From Sphaeroforma sirkka (lineage: Eukaryota > Opisthokonta > Ichthyosporea > Ichthyophonida), in contig LUCW03001725.1 in NCBI GenBank assembly GCA_001586965.3, forward strand, positions 1 through 25,000: a stretch of 25,000 nt of DNA, given 5' to 3'. Below the pieces are notes generated by a model. The model did no database searches and was not told where the DNA came from. It saw only the letters and a program-made list of their open reading frames with translations. The first letter of the stretch is position 1. Each line of letters opens with the position of its first letter. The translations under genes and the position numbers were made by a program. Shown one piece after another: positions 17,226-25,000 of the stretch.

Positions 17226-17942
17226 GACTCCCATGCCCCGTAGTTGTTATTTGGCTCCGGTACCTCGTGATTAATAAAACTGGCGATTCATCATACTCGA
17301 GTCCATGATGTGGTCGAGTGCGGCTGTGAATATGGAACGTCGGGTTGTCCTCGCTGTCCGACACCGGGCGCTCACGCTTGCGCGTGTTGTCAGTTGTCTC
17401 GTTAGCAGAAGGTGTGGATGCGGGTCACCCTGGAGAAGTGCGCCGAAGACGTTATTCGTACTTGTCCAACAGTGACTGTTGTTGCGCCATAAACTGGGCC
17501 AGTTTCTGTGCAGAATCCTGGTCATGCACAGTGCCCTTGCTGTTGGTGCGTCGACGATGACGCCTACGCTTGCTGGGTGGGAGGCGTGGCTGGTCGTTGC
17601 TTGAGGACGATGAGCCGGAAGTTCCCGAGGACGAACGAGAAGGCAGACCGTTGCTAGCTACATATTCACCAGTATCATAGACTCAGTGTCGAATACGACG
17701 TCATTCTCTTGTAGGCTAGGTTCGTCTCCGAGTGCTGCTGTAGTCTGCTTACGGTTAGCATACGCCTGGTGACGAGCCTCTTGACTCTCCTGGTATTGCT
17801 CATCCGGATCCTTCTCAGGTTGCTGGTTGATGCGGTCCGGATTTGACTGGCGACGCCTAGTGACGCGTCAATCAATATCGTCTTCCTTGCGACGTTCAGG
17901 GTTAAGATGCTGCTGTCGACGATTTTGGCGGGGGCTGGACAT
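17226..17942 (-). pseudogene. gag: Element D gag, copy 1
   Basis: The probable start is the ATG at 17942 in a good context (CCACCATGTCC on the minus strand), giving MSSPRQNRRQQHLNPERRKE, then a TGA and in the same frame RRRQSNPDRINQQPEKDPDE, the Gln/Asn-rich YQESQEARHQAYANRKQTTA, and a stop. A second frame has a Ser run and a basic patch (PPSKRRRHRRRTNSK), then AQFMAQQQSLLDKYE. A third has NETTDNTRKRERPVSDSEDN and PTFHIHSRTRPHHGLEYESP, which matches EDEDNPTFRI...PYHGLGYKSP of element C. Most of the C-terminal half of gag is deleted before EPNNNYGAWESV. The N-terminal part is the one missing from C. Confidence 0.75.
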
Positions 17943-18042
17943 GGTGGAGGAAGTTGATTTCAATGAAGATCTCAGAAATGTGAGTGATCGAACTCTAAAT
18001 AGGTTTAGTATAAATACACATCTTAGCCCTAGAGGTTGACCC

Positions 18043-19329
18043 TCGAAAATACCAAACCTCGACGATTGTCCTCGTGGAATGGGCTTACCCATTTTTTTGA
18101 CTACTTCAACTCACTCAGAGTGATACGTGAGTTTCGGCGTGAACTCCCCATTCAACGATCTGTCGTCTTGCTTTCCCTACGTCGAAGCTTGTGCCGGAGT
18201 ACGCCCTGCTTATAAGATCATCTTTCGAACCCGATGTGGACTACTCTTTCTCCGACGGAGAGTCATCCCTGTATTCAGTGTACGGGTTTTGCTCCGTCGA
18301 TAGCTCCTAATTTGCTCCCGTTTCTTTGCTTCCCTTACTCGTTGTTTCGCGTCATGTGCCACTGCGGTTGTCGGGTTATGTCTTCCTGTCGTTTATGTCT
18401 TGTCGTCATATGTCGCTCTCCAATTTTACTCTCCAACAATAACATACACTATACGCCCCACCACCGGATCCCCCATGTAGCTACACCATATTATAACTTT
18501 GAGATGGAGATCTAGGTACAATATCGACGCTTTCAAATTATGTCCGCACAATTTACCACACACGCATCTTATATTAAATTCTAGAACACGATCTACGATC
18601 CTGAGTTTGTTCAATGGTTCTCTATGTAAACTCTTTTAATTTAGTTCCTCTACTAATCTTATACGGCTGCATCCATCGTTCACCATCGAACTGTTTACGT
18701 CTCCTCATGGGGACCCAATTGGACTGAGTTCGCTATCACCCTCTGTAGTAACTTGTAATAAATATATCCTATGTGGCCAACCTCGTATATCCGTATTGTA
18801 GGCTATCAAACTTGTCGGTCAAGATACTTTGAACTTACTTATATTCCGTGGTACACATGGATACTATTAACCGCGCATCTAACCTTTCTCCCGATATCAA
18901 CGATTGATTTCGTCGATTTATCTAGCCCTAATCTCGTAAAATGCTCATTATATTGTTGTAATCGTGGTATGTATCGACAGCCGTAAACAATACATATTCT
19001 AAACTTAACGTTTGCTTTGAATGTATCGTGGTATCCTCTTGTGATATTCGATCTCAGCAACCTTTCTAATATCCTATATCACAGCGCTTCTATTCTAGAG
19101 TCAGACTGTTAATTCCTTGTGAGTCCTGTGTATTTGTCCACCTATATCGTACTCATGCAATCCTAACATAACGCTCTACCGACGTATCAACCTCTTATTA
19201 CCAACTGATTTTGCCCCAAAAATGCACGCTTCCCATTTCATTATACTGTCATTCCTCCCTCTATTATCTAATTGCCCCATCTGACAAGGGTCAGGCCTAA
19301 CACATTGTAAGACATAACTGCACACTCAT
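18043..19329. other. Non-coding part of duplication copy 1 (upstream of element D gag)
   Basis: On the minus strand this lies upstream of gag, so it may hold the 5' untranslated region and LTR of element D, but I could not define TG...CA ends and no matching LTR exists elsewhere in the window. Short open frames (for example 18234-18515) have no known motif; their perfect repetition in copy 2 reflects the duplication, not selection. Confidence 0.5.
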
Positions 19330-19337
19330 CGGTGACT

Positions 19338-20050
19338 GACTCCCATGCCCCGTAGTTGTTATTTGGCTCCGGTACCTCGTGATTAATAAAACTGGCGATT
19401 CATACTCGAGTCCATGATGTGGTCGAGTGCGGCTGTGAATATGGAACGTCGGGTTGTCCTCGCTGTCCGACACCGGGCGCTCACGCTTGCGCGTGTTGTC
19501 AGTTGTCTCGTTAGCAGAAGGTGTGGATGCGGGTCACCCTGGAGAAGTGCGCCGAAGACGTTATTCGTACTTGTCCAACAGTGACTGTTGTTGCGCCATA
19601 AACTGGGCCAGTTTCTGTGCAGAATCCTGGTCATGCACAGTGCCCTTGCTGTTGGTGCGTCGACGATGACGCCTACGCTTGCTGGGTGGGAGGCGTGGCT
19701 GGTCGTTGCTTGAGGACGATGAGCCGGAAGTTCCCGAGGACGAACGAGAAGGCAGACCGTTGCTAGCTACATATTCACCAGTATCATAGACTCAGTGTCG
19801 AATACGACGTCATTCTCTTGTAGGCTAGGTTCGTCTCCGAGTGCTGCTGTAGTCTGCTTACGGTTAGCATACGCCTGGTGACGAGCCTCTTGACTCTCCT
19901 GGTATTGCTCATCCGGATCCTTCTCAGGTTGCTGGTTGATGCGGTCCGGATTTGACTGGCGACGCCTAGTGACGCGTCAATCAATATCGTCTTCCTTGCG
20001 ACGTTCAGGGTTAAGATGCTGCTGTCGACGATTTTGGCGGGGCTGGACAT
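19338..20050 (-). pseudogene. gag: Element D gag, copy 2
   Basis: Same content as copy 1, starting at the ATG at 20050. One base is missing from the C run just after the start (C4 instead of C5 on the minus strand), so the reading frame is lost four codons in. The 3-bp deletion near 19400 removes one Met in the shadow frame only. It has no protease after it, because copy 1 begins there. Confidence 0.75.
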
Positions 20051-20150
20051 GGTGGAGGAAGTTGATTTCAATGAAGATCTCAGAAATGTGAGTGATCGAA
20101 CTCTAAATAGGTTTAGTATAAATACACATCTTAGCCCTAGAGGTTGACCC

Positions 20151-21433
20151 TCGAAAATACCAAACCTCGACGATTGTCCTCGTGGAATGGGCTTACCCAT
20201 TTTTGACTACTTCAACTCACTCAGAGTGATACGTGAGTTTCGGCGTGAACTCCCCATTCAACGATCTGTCGTCTTGCTTTCCCTACGTCGAAGCTTGTGC
20301 CGGAGTACGCCCTGCTTATAAGATCATCTTTCGAACCCGATGTGGACTACTCTTTCTCCGACGGAGAGTCATCCCTGTATTCAGTGTACGGGTTTTGCTC
20401 CGTCGATAGCTCCTAATTTGCTCCCGTTTCTTTGCTTCCCTTACTCGTTGTTTCGCGTCATGTGCCACTGCGGTTGTCGGGTTATGTCTTCCTGTCGTTT
20501 ATGTCTTGTCGTCATATGTCGCTCTCCAATTTTACTCTCCAACAATAACATACACTATACGCCCCACCACCGGATCCCCCATGTAGCTACACCATATTAT
20601 AACTTTGAGATGGAGATCTAGGTACAATATCGACGCTTTCAAATTATGTCCGCACAATTTACCACACACGCATCTTATATTAAATTCTAGAACACGATCT
20701 ACGATCCTGAGTTTGTTCAATGGTTCTCTATGTAAACTCTTTTAATTTAGTTCCTCTACTAATCTTATACGGCTGCATCCATCGTTCACCATCGAACTGT
20801 TTACGTCTCCTCATGGGGACCCAATTGGACTGAGTTCGCTATCACCCTCTGTAGTAACTTGTAATAAATATCCTATGTGGCCAACCTCGTATATCCGTAT
20901 TGTAGGCTATCAAACTTGTCGGTCAAGATACTTTGAACTTACTTATATTCCGTGGTACACATGGATACTATTAACCGCGCATCTAACCTTTCTCCCGATA
21001 TCAACGATTGATTTCGTCGATTTATCTAGCCCTAATCTCGTAAAATGCTCATTATATTGTTGTAATCGTGGTATGTATCGACAGCCGTAAACAATACATA
21101 TTCTAAACTTAACGTTTGCTTTGAATGTATCGTGGTATCCTCTTGTGATATTCGATCTCAGCAACCTTTCTAATATCCTATATCACAGCGCTTCTATTCT
21201 AGAGTCAGACTGTTAATTCCTTGTGAGTCCTGTGTATTTGTCCACCTATATCGTACTCATGCAATCCTAACATAACGCTCTACCGACGTATCAACCTCTT
21301 ATTACCAACTGATTTTGCCCCAAAAATGCACGCTTCCCATTTCATTATACTGTCATTCCTCCCTCTATTATCTAATTGCCCCATCTGACAAGGGTCAGGC
21401 CTAACACATTGTAAGACATAACTGCACACTCAT
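20151..21433. other. Non-coding part of duplication copy 2
   Basis: Matches 18043-19329 apart from the T-run and AT-repeat differences. No gene seen. Confidence 0.5.
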
Positions 21434-21442
21434 ACTCATACA

Positions 21443-21877
21443 CTACAAGTATTCAACCTCAAATATCTTTTCGTGTAACATCTCTACTTCTCTTCGTCTT
21501 CCGATTGGTCCTTTGTCTTCGTCATTTGGTCTTTCTAGATCTTGTGGCTCATGTGCCAATGATGCATTCGACTGTACGGCTTCCACTTCGAATTCGACTG
21601 CGGGTTCAGTCTGTGCCTCTGTTCTTGTAGTCCAAATACCATCGGCGAACCGGATAGACAATCCAAAGTGCACAAAATTTCTGGCCATGTTGGTTCTGTT
21701 GATTCTGAAACTACTACTGTTTACCTCGTAATCCCTAAGCTGTTCCCAGCGGTCATTCTGGCTATCCGGTCTCAAATATACTTCTGCTTTACGGCTGCTA
21801 TCTGACAATAAAGGTGGCAAAGTAGCACTGGTATCGCTACTAGTATAGCCACTGTCATTTTCTTTGACGGGAACCAT
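21443..21877 (-). CDS. Putative 144-residue protein, unknown function
   Basis: From the ATG at 21877 (KMVPVKEND context) the minus strand is open to TAG at 21443. In-frame codons continue upstream only to a non-ATG codon, so this start is the first Met. The protein starts with a Ser/Thr-rich stretch (YTSSDTSATLPPLLSDSS), then a mixed central part (VYLRPDSQNDRWEQLRDYEV; NRTNMARNFVHFGLSIRFAD), and ends in a Glu-rich acidic tail (EPAVEFEVEAVQ...EKIFEVEYL). No signal peptide, membrane segment or known motif. Residue choice looks protein-like, and it is the only unbroken non-TE frame of this length here. It ends 10 bp from the duplication border. It could be a gene fragment or exon. Confidence 0.45.
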   Translation of the reverse strand: MVPVKENDSGYTSSDTSATLPPLLSDSSRKAEVYLRPDSQNDRWEQLRDYEVNSSSFRINRTNMARNFVHFGLSIRFADGIWTTRTEAQTEPAVEFEVEAVQSNASLAHEPQDLERPNDEDKGPIGRRREVEMLHEKIFEVEYL

Positions 21878-21942
21878 TTTGGAAGATGTCACAGTCTTGT
21901 GACAACCTTTTACCCCCAAATGTTCTTGAAGCCTCTTTCTCG

Positions 21943-22122
21943 TCTAGTTCTAATACTAAAAAAATCTATGAGCTACTGTCTATCTCCTGTATATTAGCTA
22001 CTTCCTGATTACTATCAAATTAACAACATCGTTTCTAGTTCTATTGCTAAAAAATCTGTGAGCTACTGTCTATCTCCTGTATAGTAGCTACTTCCTGATT
22101 ACTAGCAAATTAACATCTATAG
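21943..22122 (+). repeat. Tandem pair of ~91-bp units
   Basis: Units 21943-22033 and 22034-22122 both begin TCTAGTTCTA and contain GAGCTACTGTCTATCTCCTG and TAGCTACTTCCTGATTACTA. Roughly ten differences, so this duplication is older than the 2.1 kb one. Confidence 0.88.
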
Positions 22123-22394
22123 TAAGTTAAATATGTCGTAGGTACACGCTGAAGAAAACTGTATCTCAACGTCCTACCCCCATAGAGAGGGAGATGTTGT
22201 ACTTTAATTAGTAGCCTTAAAATTAACTGACTTTTCTAATTGATGAGTCATGTGCCGATTCTATGATTCGGTAAAATTAAACTTTAATAAACCTAAGTAT
22301 AACCCTACCTGGAGTATTACGACCACAATGTTTGTGAATATGTGTATGGTGACATACCTGATTATGTAAGCATATTAAGGCGTGCTTGATAAAC
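22123..22394. other. Intergenic, no gene seen
   Basis: AT-rich with stops in all frames; nothing recognised. Confidence 0.5.
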
Positions 22395-23596
22395 TAACCA
22401 AACTTGTTGTTTTGTCCAGCACGACCTGCAAAAGCAATAATTCATCGACTCTGACTTCGTATGAGCTCGAACGCCGTCATATAGTTCCGTATCTTGTTCG
22501 ATCCAGAACAATCACCTGTCAGTACCTGGAACAAATTCGCCTCGTGTATGCCCCACGTATCCACATAATACTCTATATCAATCTTTTAGTATCGCGCTTG
22601 ATTTGACGTGTACGGAACTGTTTCAACTGTCTATAACATTCTGTATTAGCCCTACACACCTTTTCCTCACTAGGTTCATTAGCATCCGTCGGCAACTTCC
22701 AAGCTGAGCAGTGTGTCGGAATGTTATTGCCATGACTTTCAGAATATAGTACAATATTTACACTAATGCACAGCCGGTCATAAAAACATAGTCGATGCTG
22801 GGGCATAGTTGGGGCTTAGAGTGCTATATCGAAGGGCTCGTAAATATTTAGTTTGCTAGCGGCGAGTTTGATTGCTTCGTATCAAGTTGGGTACTCAGCT
22901 CTACCCGGAATCGCAATCATCTTTATACCTTTTGTCTACTTCCGCACATCATACATTGATTCTCAGTTGGCCTTGGTGACTGCTTGTTGACGGAAGAAGT
23001 AGGTATTCACACTACATAGTAAGGGAGCCCAAAAGGACCTTTGAATCCACTTTCACTGCCTCTCACCCTTTTGAAGCGTACGCTTCTAAGTTTGACAGTA
23101 GCGCCCAGCACCTTGGCGGCTTTGAGAATTTTGATCACGCAAGTAAACTACAAGGCTATGGTATTTGTTGATGCTATATTTTACCTGATTTTGCAGTAGT
23201 AAATAATTACATTTAGCCTGTATGAGCACTTCGTTATATTCTTTTACTTCTTCTCGTTGGTGTCGTCCTCGATGACGGCCTGCTCCATACGACTCTAGTA
23301 CTCATGCTTTGTAGATACAAACTTATAAAAGTTTATAAACTGATCAACTGTCACGGCTGATGGCACACGCGTATAAAGTCTTCGTCGGGCTTGTTTTCTG
23401 ACACTGTTCAACCGCACGTCCTTCTTGTAACCGTTGATGATGAATTCGGCCCCTGCCAGATCCAAAAAAAGTCATTGTAGAAATTGAAGCAGCTCTGCAC
23501 AGTTTGAGCTAACATACGATCGCGACGTTCTGACCCAGAAGTCTTCCATTGAGACATATAGGAGTTTGTCCCTGATACGTCTATTGCTTCACTCAT
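22395..23596 (-). pseudogene. Decayed coding region of unknown origin
   Basis: Several minus-strand stretches look coding although stops and shifts break them. From the ATG at 23596: MSEAIDVSGTNSYMSQWKTS and on to CFNFYNDFF; a T-run length change then shifts the frame to AGAEFIINGYKKDVRLNSVR...VTVDQFINFYKFVSTKHEY. Farther on are KEYNEVLIQAKCNYLLLQNQ, AAKVLGATVKLRSVRFKRVR, AIKLAASKLNIYEPFDIAL, HCSAWKLPTDANEPSEEK and, near 22590, DTWGIHEANLFQVLTGD. These follow one another in one direction, as expected for a single old gene. I do not recognise a family; it shares nothing visible with elements A-D. It could be another mobile element, an endogenous viral sequence or a host gene. Confidence 0.45.
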
Positions 23597-23657
23597 CGTG
23601 TCTACAGTTTGCTAGTGACTGAGTCGTATGCATGCAGCGGCAGCTGCATTTTTATAT

Positions 23658-23696
23658 GTTTGCACACACAACATCTTGGATGTTGTGTGTGCAAAC
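23658..23696. repeat. Perfect hairpin, 18-bp stem, 3-base loop
   Basis: GTTTGCACACACAACATC (23658-23675) and its exact reverse complement (23679-23696) are separated by TTG. It is 62 bp upstream of the ATG of the decayed gene at 23596 (minus strand). Confidence 0.92.
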
Positions 23697-23863
23697 CTTT
23701 ATGACGTTCAAGATATTTTCACTGTCGGATTGTAGTATTATCATGAAATATATGCCCGCCAGATACACACAAGTAAAGTGATGACGAAGACAAGGCAGGA
23801 AAAATTAATTACCCTTACATTGTCCCCATATGTATTCAAAATACTCCACCTCTCCAACCTTTA

Positions 23864-24000
23864 GTCATCACCGCATATGTGAGAGATTAGAGTAAAGAAT
23901 CCTTCCTCCTACCTGATTTTGAACAATTTTCCGTCATTACCACGTATGCGAAAGATTAAGGCAAAGACACTCTCCTCCTACCTAATTTTGAAGGAATTCC
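23864..24000 (+). repeat. Tandem pair of ~69-bp units
   Basis: Units 23864-23932 and 23933-24000 share GTCAT-ACC-C-TATG-GA-AGATTA, TCCTCCTACCT-ATTTTGAA and the end TTCCG, at about 75-80 % identity by eye. Confidence 0.85.
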
Positions 24001-24059
24001 GTCTGAACCAAATTTCAATTGGGAACCGCCTAATGCACCAAGTTCGGAACCTATGAATA

Positions 24060-24960
24060 TTGACGTCTCGTATTCAGCACTATGAAGAAGGTTTGAATAT
24101 CAAGGTTTGCAAACTACTAAGGTTCGGCAAATCGTACACTTTCGTCCCATTTTCCCCATCGTGAAAATCACTTGAATGTTAAGGCTTATAGAGAAAAAAA
24201 AAAGATTTGCCTTCCAGGATTGTTGCTGATCGAGGTTAAATGATCGCAATATGATATGCGTGTCCTTTCTAGTGCGATAGATTGGAATATCAATGTTCAA
24301 AAATTATGAACATACTTGTCCCAATTCACCACTACGCGGAAAACTTTAATATCAAGGCTCGGGAACCTCAGACACTTACGTTCCGTTTTCCATCATCATG
24401 TTAAGTACTTGAATGTAACGGCTCGTGTGAAAATGAATGTTTTGCGTCCCGGGGCTGTAGCTAAATGAATGTGAATGAATGCAATATGGACACGTATGTC
24501 CAGATTCATGTTCGCACTATACAGAAACTTGAATATCAAGCCTTGAATGTCACTTTTTTAGAAATATGAATTGTCAGTGTCCACGAATATAGTTGTCACG
24601 GAATAACTGCAATATGGATGCATATGTCCCGTTTTCAGCATTTTGTGGTAAACCATGATATCAAGGTTTGTAGAATATAACCACTTGTCACGTTTTCAGC
24701 ATTATGCAAAACACTAGAATGTTGGAGTCTGTCACTGATAGATCGCAATCTGGCACTTCCTGCGTTCAGCATTATTATAAATACTTGAATGCTACTTGTA
24801 AACTTTTGAATCTTTGAGTGCCGTTGTTATCGCTTAATGAAGATTGGAATGTGAACACATAAGCATTATGTGGAAATATAAACATCAGAGGTCGGGAATC
24901 ATCGACAGTTATGTACTTGTTTTTCAGCTTTACGAGAAACACTTGAATTGAATTATTGCA
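24060..24960 (+). repeat. Diverged repeat field (about 60-65-bp periodicity)
   Basis: A motif like CTTGAATATCAAGG recurs near 24089, 24171, 24283, 24346, 24411, 24530, 24652, 24712 and 24783, with steps of about 60-80 or 110-122 bp. TTCAGCATTATG-like and CGTCCCGTTTTC-like blocks come between. A second motif, GCAATATGGACACGTATGTCC-like, recurs near 24244, 24479, 24609, 24743 and 24957. No coding potential. It continues to the end of the window. Confidence 0.7.
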
Positions 24961-25000
24961 ATTTGGACACATATTCAGCTTGATCCGGAGAATTTGGATA

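Larger units (their letters stand above)
17218..19329. repeat. Tandem duplication, copy 1 (2112 bp)
   Basis: Starts at CGGTGACTGACTCCC and ends CTGCACACTCAT, immediately followed by copy 2. By eye it differs from copy 2 in only four places, all length changes: an extra TCA near 17290, G5 versus G4 near 17930, T7 versus T5 near 18092, and one extra AT near 18765, together 8 bp. The left edge is within element D gag sequence. Confidence 0.93.
19330..21433. repeat. Tandem duplication, copy 2 (2104 bp)
   Basis: Head-to-tail with copy 1. Ends at CTGCACACTCAT (21433), after which unique sequence begins. The bases at the two outer borders and at the internal joint share no microhomology. Confidence 0.93.

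Noticed and set aside
18234-18515. Conserved 93-residue ORF present twice (also 20340-20621)
   Set aside because: Its identity follows from the duplication; it shows no motif and has competing frames on the other strand.
17218-21433. The 2.1 kb repeats as a pair of long terminal repeats
   Set aside because: The copies are directly adjacent, include gag coding sequence, and lack TG...CA ends; this is a tandem duplication.

Overview
The window reads as eukaryotic, repeat-dominated DNA. I see no complete, confidently identified host gene. Almost everything recognisable is Ty3/gypsy (chromovirus-type) LTR retrotransposon: protease, reverse transcriptase (YLDD or YIDD), RNase H, a DDE integrase with a GPY module, and one clear chromodomain. 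Most copies carry stops, frameshifts and deletions. This fits a fungus, oomycete or other TE-rich protist or lower eukaryote; the sequence alone does not fix the host.

Layout. 1-841: AT-rich DNA without genes. 842-3562 (minus): an LTR and a 5'-truncated element, A', followed by a non-TE coding remnant with a B-box-like Cys/His motif. 3572-8083 (plus): a related element, A, with LTR, gag with zinc knuckles, PR, RT and part of RNase H, ending abruptly in the last ~120 bp of the same LTR. A tRNA-like Pol III unit lies inside its gag. 8084-10664 (plus): element B, from RNase H through a methyltransferase-like domain to integrase. 10745-16986 (plus): element C, the best preserved (gag, PR, RT, RNase H, methyltransferase-like domain, integrase, chromodomain, 3' minisatellites, polypurine tract and LTR start), but with its PR-RT linker displaced upstream of gag. 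16987-21433 (minus): element D, with only protease and gag pieces; its gag and upstream DNA form a 2.1 kb head-to-tail tandem duplication. 21434-25000: an intact 144-residue ORF of unknown function, a strongly decayed coding region, a perfect 18-bp-stem hairpin, short tandem duplications and a diverged repeat field.

Two observations stand out. First, all three elements that keep the region after RNase H (A', B, C) have a domain with D-x-FA and NPPW motifs, like the Dam-type methyltransferase domain of DIRS elements. In B and C it sits between RNase H and a DDE integrase. Second, short telomere-like TTTTAGGG patches occur exactly at lesions of elements B, C and D (8618-8639, 9026-9047, 10237-10250, 12621-12630, 16987-17000). 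One is flanked by a 13-bp target-site duplication and another is a head-to-head palindrome. They look like scars of double-strand-break repair that used telomere-like sequence.
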